Assembly: GCA_003952965.2 (NCBI GenBank)
Contig: CM025849.1
Coordinates: 12,550,157 to 12,614,156 of the forward strand
DNA: 64,000 nucleotides
From: Morella rubra
Lineage: Eukaryota; Streptophyta; Magnoliopsida; Fagales; Myricaceae
Direction: 5' to 3'
The translations under genes and the position numbers were made by a program. Within the stretch, counting starts at the first letter, position 1. Each line of letters begins with the position of its first letter. Under the pieces are notes generated by a model. It saw only the letters and a list, made by a program, of their open reading frames with translations. It ran no database searches and was not told where the DNA came from. This document shows positions 21,791 to 32,538 of the stretch, piece by piece.

Positions 21791-23240
21791 TGCACAAAGG
21801 AGTTCATTATGTTTTGCTCGATACAATTTAAAGGGTGTTGCACACCTTAAATTTTAAATTTTATGGATGTTGCACATTGCACATTACTTTTAAATTTTAA
21901 GACTTAAACTTTGGAAGGTATTACATAGTACACTTTGCTGGAAAATTATTTAACACAAATACATGGTTGTCGGTATTACTTTAGTCTTGCATTGTTATTT
22001 TTAATTTGAGAAACATATAATTTGTATCTTCAAATTTTAAATTTAAGGATTAATCACACCTTCCATGGATGAAGTTTAGGGGGTCTGACACTTTACATCT
22101 TTATTTTTGAGACACTGCAACCCTCAACTTTTGGGTTCCATCTATTTGCACTCCGTTAATTTCTTCATAAAAATGAACAGATATCAATCACATGTGACTT
22201 GCTTGCCTATTTTGCCTCCAAAATTACACTTTGCACTCACTAGGTTTGGGGGTCTGACACTTTGCACATTCTCCTTTTATTTTTGAGACATTGCACCCCT
22301 CAACTTATAGGTCCCGCTAATTTCCATCCCCGGTTAATTCCTCCGTAAAAATGAACATAAATGTCTAGCATGTGCAAAACACGTGACTCGCTTGCCCATT
22401 TTTTCCCCGATATTCAAATTGCTATGATGATAACACTCTTAATAAAAATCATGATCTCATAATTGACACATTCATAAATTTTTTACATCCCAAGGCAAAT
22501 CAATACTGCAAAAATCATAGATGCGTACCTCAATGTTCTCCGTTTCTAGTGTGAGTGTTATCGTGATCTCATTGCAAGTCACCAAAGTATGTAGACGTTG
22601 ATTGCAACGTAGGACATAACTCGGGAGACCGAATTAATGACAATGGGAGAGGTTAGGGCAAGTAAAAGAACACTTAGAATGTTTTGAGTTCACAAGAAAC
22701 ATACAGACAAAGACAAGAGACATCAATTACAAGATTATGATTTTTATTAAGGTTATTATCATTATAGCATTTTGAATATTAGGGACAAAATGGGCAAGCG
22801 AGTAACATGTTCTGCACGTGCTGGGCATTTTCATTCATTTTCAAGTCGAAATTATCTGGGGATTGCAAATCGACATTACCATGTCTCAAAAATAAAAGAA
22901 AGGGGTGTAAAGTGTAATTAACTCTTTTTAAATGTTGGTGAAAAATGGGCAAGATAAGCAGTTGTTCGGCACGTGATTGATATTTTCATTTGTTTTGACT
23001 GAGAAATTAACTAGGGGTCCAAATTAATTTAAAAATTGAGTGGCCAATGTCTCAAAAATAAAAGAAGGGAGTGCAAAGTGTTAGACTTCTCAAATATTGC
23101 GGATGCAAAGTGTAATTAATCTTAACTTTAAACATTAAATTGTAGAAAATAGACCATATAACTTAATCTCGATGGCACAAAGTGTAATTAAACCTCGTGA
23201 GTGCGAAATTTTCAAAGCACAAAGTGTATTTTTCGTTCAA
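21790..23240. mobile_element. Mutator-like non-autonomous element with doubled terminal inverted repeats
   Basis: 22048-22480 and 22735-23121 are inverted copies of each other. Each arm is itself a tandem pair of about 175-bp units. Each unit contains CACTTTGCA..C, a TTTTATTTTTGAGACA phrase and GCTTGCC.ATTTT. Weaker inverted similarity continues outward to about 21790 and 23240. The 250-bp centre has no coding capacity. Long, internally repeated terminal inverted repeats suit Mutator-like elements, but I could not find a clean 9-bp target duplication. Confidence 0.6.
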
Positions 23241-23488
23241 AAACAGGATGTATGATCCGGGTTTTTTTTTTGTACATTTCACATATTTTCCGCTGTTTTT
23301 ACCGACAGTATTTGAATATTTTGTAATTCATACAGCATTGACATCTTTAATGACTCTGAGAGAAAAATGTAAAGCGAGGGGATTCAGTTTTCAAAAGGAA
23401 CACGTTCTTGATTCAATGATTTGCTTTCCTCCGATACCGTGGAGGCTTTTTCTGATTACTCTAAGCAGCGGTTTGAACTATGTTTGAC

Positions 23489-23541
23489 CTTCCCACACTG
23501 GATACATGTGAGAGCGCAGTAGAAGAGAACTGATATTATAT
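23489..23541 (+). promoter_or_regulatory. U5-C snRNA promoter (USE and good TATA)
   Basis: The USE CTTCCCACACTG (23489-23500) and TATTATAT (23534-23541) are separated by exactly 33 bases. The RNA start is 37 bases after the first base of the TATA box. This is one of the two intact TATA boxes among the four copies. Confidence 0.85.
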
Positions 23542-23570
23542 GGCGATTCCAGTTCATAGCCAAACTACGG

Positions 23571-23694
23571 AGCCGTGCGGTGAGCACAAAGCGAACTATT
23601 CTTTCGCCTTTTACTAAAGAATACCGTGTGCACGCCGCAGACGGCGGCATACGCTAATTTTTTGAGGGGTTTCTCCCAGTGTGGTGAAGCTCCT
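23571..23694 (+). ncRNA. U5: U5 spliceosomal snRNA, copy C
   Basis: Begins AGCCGTGCGGTGAGCAC. Loop CGCCTTTTACT at 23605-23615, Sm site AATTTTTTG at 23656-23664, terminal hairpin as in copy B. The 3' strand of the long stem reads GTGTGCACGCCGC, one mismatch (T to A) relative to copies A and B. Together with its strong promoter this copy looks expressible. Confidence 0.92.
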
Positions 23695-23701
23695 GAAGTA
23701 G

Positions 23702-23709
23702 AGTCCCAA
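23702..23709 (+). terminator. snRNA 3' box of U5-C
   Basis: AGTCCCAA has one extra C relative to AGTNNAA but sits at the same distance after the hairpin as the other copies. Confidence 0.7.
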
Positions 23710-23804
23710 GTTCATTCCAAAGTAAGGTCTCACCGAGCTTCACATAATTGATAGAAATTACACAGTTATTTACATGTACTTTTTGTCTTTCATTGCAGCC
23801 GTGG

Positions 23805-24135
23805 GTTATGATGAAGATTTAATCTCCTTCATTAACAGGGGGCTGAATCCTCAATCCTGATGCTGGTTCTTTTGCTCTCTACGCCCAAGCCCAACAATTT
23901 CAATTCCCATCATTGTTACCAGTACTCATATCAAGGAAGAGACCCTCCTGCTCAACTTGCCACCATGGTCCCTTAGTCCAATGCTCTCAATGACGACCAG
24001 ACTTTGTGTGCCGACAGCGGGCATATAATCACATAGCCCACAAGAAGACAATCTGGTCGAGAAGCAGCCATTCCATGGAACTGATTCAGTAGCAGTAGGA
24101 AATGGTGAAGGCATCAATATCATCCCTCACACTGG
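23805..24135. repeat. Segmental duplication, copy B (right part)
   Basis: Partner of 14100-14165, 15202-15240 and 17740-17870. It keeps the uninterrupted order from which the retroposon at 14.2-15.2 kb and the gag-only LTR element are absent, and so acts as a natural empty site. Confidence 0.75.
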
Positions 24136-24184
24136 TTCTGCCACTTTTAAAACTCGAAACTCTACACTTCTGTTATTGTTTGAA

Positions 24185-24962
24185 TGTTTGCTTAATTCCT
24201 TGTCAAATTGTAAATTGAAATTAAATTCAAATTGAGTTGTATTTTAAGTTTGATCAAAGAGATTAAAGAATCTTTTAAAATTTGAAAGGATATCTTCAAG
24301 ATGAAGAGATATTTGATTTTGAAATATTTGAAAAATTTGAAAAATTTTCTCTCATTTCATTTGAAATTCAACCAACTCTATAAATATATGGAGAGGTTGA
24401 CCGCGTAGTTCATTTCACGCTTTATAGAGAAAATCTTTTAAAGATCCCTACTCATAAGTTCTACAAATTCAATCCCCATCGTAACCAACCTTCCAATGTG
24501 AAGTGTTCAAGTTTGTCTGCCTGAGTTCTCAATGTTGAAGAACAAGGTCGTTCTTAAAAAATTCATAAGAAGAACCTTAAGGGCTGAGAGTTAACCGTAG
24601 GGAGCGGGTCTAAGTTGGATTACTTAAATTATTGTATTTAGGTAGTCAGAGTCAAGCAACTGGAGATTGCCAGTATCTATATCACCATTATAAGGTTTTA
24701 CTTATGAATTTTTGGAGGCTGCTAAACCGAAGCGGTCTTTCCTTTGAAAGGAAATTCAAAGGTTTTCCACTTTATCCACAAAATCCTTGTATTCTCGTGC
24801 GAATGATTTGATTTAATTTTCCTCTGCTTATTTTGTTAATTGATTTAATATTTATTCATATCTAGACTCAACTTGTTTTAAAATTGTTATTGGTTCTGAA
24901 ATAGAAGGGAAACACATAATCACCCCACTAGGTGTTAATAGGGTCTAAACAAGATTTTTCCA
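24185..24962 (+). repeat. Left LTR of the inverted pair
   Basis: Starts TGTTTGCTTAATTCC and ends TTTTTCCA, directly before TTGGTATCATAGCC. Diverged from the right LTR by many substitutions and small indels, so the pair is not recent. Confidence 0.7.
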
Positions 24963-24963
24963 T

Positions 24964-24976
24964 TGGTATCATAGCC
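24964..24976 (+). promoter_or_regulatory. Primer-binding site of the left LTR
   Basis: TGGTATCATAGCC resembles the initiator tRNA-Met site TGGTATCAGAGC with one central change. Confidence 0.65.
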
Positions 24977-25180
24977 TAATATTGATCCTTAACCCTTAGT
25001 TTAGAAGGAATTTTCTCTCTCAAGTGAGGCTTTAATAACGTGTGGAATCCTGTTTATGAGAAGGAATCTCTATGTCAAGACTCTGCGTACTTTCTAATAT
25101 GCATAATTGCTTCTATCAAAGTGGCATGGACAAAGACTAACTCTTGTCCATCTAGTCTTAGGGTAAAAAACAGAGATTAA

Positions 25181-25192
25181 GTTTCGATACCA
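25181..25192 (-). promoter_or_regulatory. Primer-binding site of the right, inverted LTR
   Basis: On the minus strand the sequence reads TGGTATCGAAAC, adjacent to the inner end of the inverted LTR. The first seven bases fit the initiator tRNA-Met site and the rest is diverged. Confidence 0.55.
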
Positions 25193-25194
25193 AT

Positions 25195-25963
25195 TGAAAA
25201 ATCATGTTTAGACCTTATTAACACGGGTGATTAGAACCAACAACTTTGAAACTCTTTGAACTACCAAGAAATATTAAATCAATCAAGAAAAAAAGTAACA
25301 GCAAATTAAATCAAATACCAATCAAACAATAGACAAAGACTTTGTTGACGAAGTGGAAAATCTTTGAACTACTTTTCAAACAAAAAACCAGGACTAGTAG
25401 TCACTAAAAATTTACTAAGTAAAACTGTAAGGTGATTCAGACATGGGCAACCTCCAATTGCTTGACTCTAACTATGTAATGTAGTCTAGGTAATCCAACT
25501 TAGACCTGCTCCTTGCGGTTAACCTTGACCCTTTGAGGTTATTCTTATGAATTTTTCAAGAACGACCTTGTTCTTCAATACCGGGAACCCTCACAGACAA
25601 ACTTGAAGGCTTCACATAGGAAGTTGGTTAGGATGATGATTGAACCTTTAAAACTAAATGAATTTCTCTCTCAAGTGAGGATTGAAGAAAGTGTTAATTT
25701 TTCTTGATCGACCTCTTTATCTATTTATAGAGTTGGTTGAGTTTAAAAATGAAATTTTAAAAAGTGGGTTTTTCTGAAAGGTGAGAAATTTTCAAAATCT
25801 AAATTTTTCAAAATTGAAATTATGAAAGGAGTGCTGGGGCTAGCTTTTTTTTAATTTTTCATCTTGATGATATCCTTACCTTAATCTGAGATTAAAATTT
25901 TGACTTAAAACTTAAAATATAACTCAATTTGAATTTAAAATTTGACATGAAATTACTCTAACA
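25195..25963 (-). repeat. Right LTR of the inverted pair
   Basis: Read on the minus strand it begins TGTTAGAGTAATTTC and ends just before the inverted primer-binding site. It is collinear with the left LTR along its whole length. Confidence 0.7.
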
Positions 25964-26082
25964 TTAAAAACACTAACAATAAAAAAATATAAAAACTATT
26001 ACTCATTTTCTTGTGAAGGATGCTTACCCCATTGCTTGTTTCATCCTTTTCCTTTTTTTTTTTTTTTTTGGCTTAAATGCAA

Positions 26083-29000
26083 TGTAACACCCCTATCTTA
26101 TTTACTAAGTGTGCTATATATATGTTTTGACTCGTGTTTGACTCCTTTCTATAATATAGGTTTTATGTATATGTTATAATAGTTATAGTTGTGCCCATTT
26201 TCTTGTGTTTACTTTTTATAGGGTCTGGCAGGGTAGGTGTTTAAGCCTGAGGTCAAGAAGTTAAGCCTGGGGCAAATGAGTAGGCCCAGGGTAAATGGGA
26301 AGGCCCGGGAAGGAGGAGAAACGTCCCTAGGGGTCAGCAGGGACCGGGGGAACATTTTCAGGGTACATGAGTTATGGGCTGAGTGGAAACACTTGGAGGC
26401 ACCGAGTAGAAAGCACCCAGGGAGGAAGGGAGATAGTCCCCGGTTTATCGAGTGTAGCCTGCCTAGGAACTGAGACACCTAAGTACTAATTGGGAAGTTG
26501 AAAACGCGAGCACTACTAGGGAGGTTGGAAACCCGAGCCTTACTCGGGAGACCTAGACCAGGAGTTTTGTTAGCCTATGCTCGGGGCATCACTGCCCGGG
26601 GCTTATTTTTAGTCATGTTCGGGTTGGCGCCCTAGAGACCTGACTTCTTTGTTTTAACGTTTGCTTTTACGTGTCTTAACTATGTGGTGGGCATTAAATG
26701 CATCCTTACCACATTTTACCTAACCTCTTAGGTGGGGCTTTGTCATTGGCGCATAAGTGAATGTGGTTAATGTGCTGATTGTTAAAAGATACGTGAAATG
26801 TGAGTCAGGTAAGTGGCTGCTTGTGACTGGCCATGCCTTAATCTTCCGCTGATTTTCTCTAAGACCTAGCCTAGGGTATGTAAACTGGCTAGAGGTATAT
26901 AACCGTAAGAAAGGTATAGTCTATTTACGTGTTTTGTTCGTCAGAGAGTGAGAGAAAATGAGCTTTTGCTGAACGGCATTAGGAGAGGAGAAACTACCTT
27001 TGACTTAGATAGAAAGAGAGGGAAAGCGACGTGAACCATCTGGTGACCAAGGATATTGACCGAAGGATAAGAGGAGAAAAAAACTAACGAAAAGGAGGAG
27101 ATTACGAGGAAAAGTGAGGTATTTGGCCTGCATTTTTTCTTTCCCTCCGCTTTTGACTTTTCTCTTCCTAACATGGTAACTTGCTATTTTTAGGTGTTTT
27201 AATCTTTCAAGAAAGCAGTACAACCTTAATGGGTTAGTTTGTTTTAAATAGGGGTATTGGGAATGTTCGGATTTTGCCTAAAACATGTGACTTTTGGTGG
27301 AAAAAGACAAGTAACCCATTCTTGTTTCTGTGATTTGAACCAAAGAAAAATATGTGAAGGGCTTATAAGAGAACGGGCTAAAAGACGTTGGGGGACCACT
27401 TAGGGCCGGATTTGAATTTTGAGAATAAGCTTTTGTTTTATACATGCCCGGGAAAAACTCTATTATATATACTCAGTGAAGGCCTTTGTTTTTGCATGGT
27501 CGGGGAAGATGTTTTTGAAGGCCTTTGTTTTTGTATAGTCGGGGAAGTTGTTTTTGAAGCCTTTGTTTTTGCATAGTCGGGGAAGTTGTTTTTGAAGCCT
27601 TTGTTTTTGCATGACTAGGGAAGATATTTTTAAAGGCATTTGTTTTAGCATGCTCGGGAGCCTTTTATAAAACGTACTTGGGAAGCCTTTTTGCTATTTA
27701 CACGGGAGTTTTAACAAGCATGCTCGGGAGCCTTTTATAAAATGTACCCGATAAGCCTTTTTGCTATCTGCCCAGGAAGTTTTAACAAGCATGCTCGGGA
27801 GACTTTTATGAAACGTACCCGAGAAACCTTTTTGCTATCTGCCTAAGAAGTTTTACCATGCATGCCCGGGGAGATTTTTATAAACATGCCCGGGAAGCCT
27901 CTTTTTTTTGGCCCTGGAAGTGTTTTTTTTTATGATGCCCTGGAAGTTTTTAAATGAAAATGCCTGGGAGGATTTTCTTTTGAAACTAGTCAAGAGTCTA
28001 AAATTCTTTCTTTTAAATACAACCAGTCCTTATTGAGTGTAGCAATAAAATAAAATAACTTACTTGTATAAGTTGTTGGACTTGCCTATTAACAGCATGT
28101 GGTTCATAGTAGGATTGACTAAATCTAACACATGAACTGTGGATTAAGAAAAGTTACTGCGAATTTATGTTGCTTTATTTGATATGAATTTAGATGACAA
28201 TTGGTCCTTGAACTCTATTGCTCATTTTGAGTTAAATGACTTGTGACTTTTACTAAAGCATATGATACATGTTGCATCATCCTGTCATGAGTCATGTCAC
28301 GGGTGTGGGAAATCTAATAACGAAATGACAAAAAAGAAACCCATACCCAAAGGTGGTCTGATGACAAAGTGACGGTTTCGATCACAAGAGTGGGACAGCG
28401 TAAGCCACCACTGAAATTAGTGGTTGGTATCCCTGGTGTGAAATAATATACGCTTGACAAGGTCTTGGTGCCGGGGCATGAGACAGTCCCAGAGGAGAGG
28501 AGGGACTCATAACCCGGACTTTGCGGGGTGAAACAGAGAAACCAAAGGACACCTCTGATGACCAGAAAGAAAGAAAGAAAGAAAGGAAAATAAGAAAGAA
28601 AGTGAAATGACCGGGAAACAGATGCATCATTCCTGCATTGCATGTTTATGGTTATCCATGCTTGATTCTTATTGTCTACATGCTACGATACTTACTCATA
28701 ACATGTTCCTTTTCCCCCCCTTACTGAGTCTGTAGGACTCACCTCTTTATTTTTTTAATTTTCTTGTATGTACCGCTATGGCTGTGGACCCTGGATGTAG
28801 CAGATGTTAATCTTTATAAGTGAGGAGTTTCTGGATGTAGACCCGTACATATTAGTGATGACGTTCTGGACGTATGTCACTGAGTCATTTGAGGTTTTCG
28901 TGGGGTACGAGCCCCAGTGGTATCTTAAAGAGCCTCCAACCATCCCAGACCCCTTAATTGAAGATTTCGAACTAGAAGATTTTGACCCATCCTTTTTTTA

Positions 29001-29555
29001 TGACGTCCCTCCTCCACCGGCGCAGCCGGTAGAGGGTACCGGGAAAACTGAAGTCATTGGCTTAACCTCCGACATGGAGTCGAGGGTTGATTGGATATCC
29101 ATCGTTGTCGTTTGTTTCTAGGTTAATGATTGTACTTTTTGTTGTAGTTTGTATATACTGGGCAGAAAGCTGTAGTTAGCTGTCCACTTTTGTATTTCCA
29201 CTTTACTTTCTTACCGTTGTATTCTTGTGAAGGATTTTGTTGATACAAGTGGAAAGATTTTGTACTTATATTTTTGAGATTTTCCCCTTATCTTGTTTTG
29301 TCCATAAGCCACAAATTGTCCCTAATTTTTATCTCATTACCAGACTGTTTAAAAATAAAAATATTTTTATAAGCCCACCTGTTATTTTATTGTTCGACTT
29401 ACACTATTCTTTTCTACTTCTCTCTTTCTGCTAAGTTTTTTTTCTAAGTCAGTCATCAGGCATTGATAGGATTTATTCGTACAGTAATCCCCGCTTGTGT
29501 GTATTCCATTACTATAAAAGAGCCTAGGGGGTAAGTACTAGCACGGGGCGTGACA
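26083..29555 (+). mobile_element. Solo LTR, Ty3/Gypsy-like, inserted in the MULE end
   Basis: The ends TGTAACACCCC and GGGGCGTGACA are near-inverted copies, a common pattern in plant Gypsy LTRs. The flanks are TGCAA and TGCAC. The uninterrupted right TIR of the host MULE shows the empty site AAATGCACCTAC, which confirms the insertion point and suggests a TGCAC target duplication with one later change. The 3' third has a CTTACTGAGTCTGTAG...CTCACCTCTTTATTTTT stretch typical of LTR regulatory regions. There is no internal region, no second LTR and no pol. An open frame at 28804-29121 (acidic, proline-rich) has no recognisable domain. Confidence 0.72.
27460..27965. repeat. Diverging minisatellite inside the solo LTR
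   Basis: First come copies of a unit of about 43 bp (GAAGCCTTTGTTTTTGCATAG-like, then TCGGGGAAGTTGTTTTT). Then come units of about 75-80 bp (GCATGCTCGGGAGCCTTTTATAAAACGTAC). The shared element is C.CGGGAAG. Copies degrade toward the right. Confidence 0.75.
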
Positions 29556-29849
29556 TGCACCCACAGTCCTGTAGTATGAGAATGTTGTAAATATGTTATT
29601 GAGGTAAGAAAAGTTGTTTGTAAGTCCTTATGATAAGCTTTTCATTAAATCTATGTCCTTCAGTCAATTCCCATTAAAAAAATTAACTAGACCTAGTGAT
29701 GTGGCAAGTGTAAGCCACGTCGTCAATGCCCAGTCGTTAAAACAGCTCCCAATCATTAAAATGCCCAGTCAGAACATCGCTGTTTAATTTAAAAAGCCAA
29801 CTTCTTAATCCAATACTGAACGACATCGTATCTTTCTCTCCCCCATAGC

Positions 29850-31400
29850 TAATTTTCTCCTAAATTCTATCTCCCCTTGCGACAGTCCCGAGCCCTATGT
29901 TAAGAATCCTGGTCAAGGACTCCAAAACAAGCACCAATTTTTCCACGTACCCGATCTAATTCAATAACACAACGATCCTCCCAACCAATGATAAGTAACA
30001 CACGAGTGTAATATATAGGATCTAACACACAAGAATGACAAATACCTCACTGTTTATGATAAAAGAAAACATGGTCTAAGGATTATTAGCCCTTCGAACC
30101 ACAAGAAACAAAACAATCCCGATCAAGGGTTAATTAGCTCAAGATCGGGTATCCAAGCTAGGTTATTAGCCTAGAATGAATCCCAAGCGACAAGGTTATT
30201 AACCCTGACACCGACTTAGCATATACTTGCCTATGCTCGGCCAAAACACTCCCCAAAAGCACTCAGGCTCTCCAAGACTCTACTATTCTTCAATCTCTTT
30301 CACTAATGCACCTAAGGGTGTTTATATAGACATCCTTAGGTGCTTACAAACCCTAATGGAATCAAATCAAAACTAGATCAAATCACTGATCTTTAGGAAT
30401 TAATCCCGTCGATCAAGTAGATTTGATATAACATGCCTAATAAACCGAACTCAAAAAGGAAAGATAATATTCTAGAATTTCGAAGAAACGCCCAAATCTA
30501 GAAGATATGATTCATCGTATCGCTTCAAGGAAGGAAACCAATCGCCGAAGATATTTCCATAAAAAACATGTTAGCGTTGCTGCTACACTCCAAACTGTCT
30601 TGAGCTGGTCCTGATCTGTCTGCGACTGGTTGGTTGGCATGCTAGCATAAGTATCATTGGGCTCCTAGTCGGTCAACACGACTGGGCTGTCCTGGTCGGT
30701 CGGCATGCTTTAGCTTCCCTGATCGGTCAGTCTTCCTGGCCCCTGGTCGATCAGCACGACTGGGATGTCCTGGTCGGTAGGCATGCTTTGGCTTCCCTAG
30801 TCAGTCAGTCTTCCTAATCAGTCGGTCGGCCTACCCTGATGATCGGGAGCGCAGTGGTCGGTCACTGGCGTCGTCTCTTGCCTCTCATCTTCCCACTCGT
30901 GATAGTCCAGGCTGTGGTCTTCACCGGGGATCCTGTCACCCTAGCCGTCTCCTCCCTGCGACAGCCCCTGTGTCATCGCAGTCAAAGTTCCCCTTGCAAC
31001 AGAGCCAAAGATTGTTCATGGAGTAGACCCCCTTTTCATTATTTTTAATCCAAAGTAAATCTTACTTTCATGACTTTTTATAACTTCCGAATCTGCAAAT
31101 GCATGTAACTCGTCTCTTTAGTCTTCAGAGCAAACTTCTTTCCTTACCAAGATAACTTTTAAAAATTTCTGGGTGACGTGGGTTTGTCTATTAGCCACCG
31201 AATAAACAACAAAAATAGCAATAAAGGCGTGGCAACCTAAATTTTGACTAACCTGTATTTCTCCCAAACATCAGCTCATAAATTTTTTTATCTAATGGAT
31301 AGAATTTTCAAGCTCTTCAATTAGGGATTCGATGCTAGAAAGTTCTCGCAAAGGTAAGAAAATTTTGGGAGATGAAGGAGATGGGACTAAGTTCTCCCAA
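29850..31400. other. Non-coding interior of the Mutator-like element
   Basis: No transposase is seen. The piece 30000-30360 has, on the minus strand, features of an LTR or promoter (CTAAGGATGTCTATATAAAC), so it may be a captured or inserted fragment. The origin is unresolved. Confidence 0.35.
30655..30845. repeat. Minisatellite with a TGGTCGGTCGGCATGC motif
   Basis: Two and a fraction copies of a unit of about 105 bp. Each contains AGTCGGTC..CACGACTGGG, TGTCCTGGTCGGT.GGCATGCTTT and GGCTTCCCT..TC.GTCAGTCTTCC. The GTCGGTC core recurs within units as well. Confidence 0.7.
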
Positions 31401-31735
31401 ACAACAGCTCCTAAATGCGACGCCGTTCACCTCTAAAACCATTTTAGTTGTTTTAATTTTTGTTTTTTTTTTTTAAAATTTATCTACGTGGCCCCATTGA
31501 TGACTGGGCAATGATTGTGTTGGTAATAGTGGGCCCAAGGGGACACATGACCTCACTTGATTTGTGTATACGTGGCTTACACTTGCTATGTCATCCGGTC
31601 TAATTAGTTTTTTTAACAAAATCTGACAGAAGGACATAAATTTAACGAAAAGCTTACTATAAAAACTTGAAAATAACTTTTCTTACCTCAAGTACATATT
31701 TGCAACATTCTCATTCCTGTAGGTGCATTTAAGCC

Positions 31736-32529
31736 TTTTTTTTTTTCTCACAGCGAACCCCTCTTCCTACTCCAAGGCCGCTTCCAACCCTCTTTCGCAC
31801 AATGCCATGGTCCATGCAACAAGAGTTTCAAGCACTCACTAGGAATCGTACTTGCTCTTTGTCACGTGAAGACCCCGTCTACCGTTTTATTTCAAAATTT
31901 GTATTTGAATATTGTTGGTTTCAAATTGAATAAGGTAGCTAGTTTCTAGCTCATGTTTCAATTTCAAATTCTAAGTTCTCACATTTTATAAGAAAGTAAT
32001 ACGGGTAATGTAGTAACTCCTTAGTTATAGGTCAAAATTCGTCGTTTCAGTTGTAAAACAGTTATTACAGTTAAACCGCAGGTAAAGTGACCGAAATACC
32101 TCTTCAAGATAAAATTATAAAAGAATATTTAAAAATTCATTAAACAATAAAAAATAATATATAAACAAGTAATATTTTTTAAATAAAAATATTAAAACTC
32201 TATTTTAGTAATTTATTTATTGATATTTTTTTAATTGTTTTGGAGGGACATTTTATTCATTTTGTATGTTTTTTCCTATAATTAAGGGGCGAGATTGATT
32301 TTGACATATAATTAAAGGTGAGATTAATTTGAACTTATAATTAAATAACTTACTATGACATTACCCCGAGTAATCTTGAATAATAAAACAATTATTGAAT
32401 TTTATTTGAAGTGAGAGGCTTTTCTTTTTTCTGGTGTGACTCTAGAGCATGAAGTGATAATGAAACTCTCTTTCACCCTTCGGTTTATTGGTCGTTTCAA
32501 ATCTCGCAATACCGTGAAGGCTTTTCTCA
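31736..32529. other. Intergenic DNA between the MULE and the U5-D region
   Basis: The stretch includes AT-rich sequence at 32040-32360 related to the outer MITE at 722-1600 (AAAGTGACCGAAATACCTCTTCAAG). Its last 50 bases (ATACCGTGAAGGCTTTTCTCATTAC) correspond to the distal upstream region of U5-C. No gene seen. Confidence 0.5.
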
Positions 32530-32538
32530 TTACTTTTA

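Larger units (their letters stand above)
24185..25963. mobile_element. Two head-to-head LTRs forming a large inverted repeat
   Basis: A left LTR (24185-24962) and an inverted right LTR (25195-25963) face each other. Each is followed on its inner side by a primer-binding site. The 232-bp spacer is too short for any gene. The LTRs have a TATA-like ACTCTATAAATATATGGAG and its inverted relative. The outer flanks TTGAA and TTAAA match at four of five bases, so the whole palindrome may have inserted as one unit. Confidence 0.7.
26070..31735. mobile_element. Mutator-like element with long TIRs, interrupted by a solo LTR
   Basis: The left TIR (26070-26081 continuing at about 29556-29720) and the right TIR (31570-31735) are inverted copies. 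They begin GGCTTAAATGCAC and share TGAGAATGTTG.AAATATGT, GAGGTAAGAAAAGTT and GTGTAAGCCACG. Weaker pairing reaches about 29850 and 31410. Without the inserted solo LTR the element is about 2.2 kb. It sits in a poly(T) tract; nine T residues on each side fit a 9-bp duplication but are not informative. Its interior is non-coding and includes a minisatellite, so it may be a vehicle for captured sequence. Confidence 0.75.

Noticed and set aside
24185..25963. Ordinary LTR retrotransposon with direct LTRs
   Set aside because: The two LTRs are in opposite orientation with facing primer sites and only 232 bp between them.
28804..29121. 105-residue acidic frame in the solo LTR as a gene
   Set aside because: It lies wholly inside an LTR, has no known domain, and LTRs often contain chance frames.
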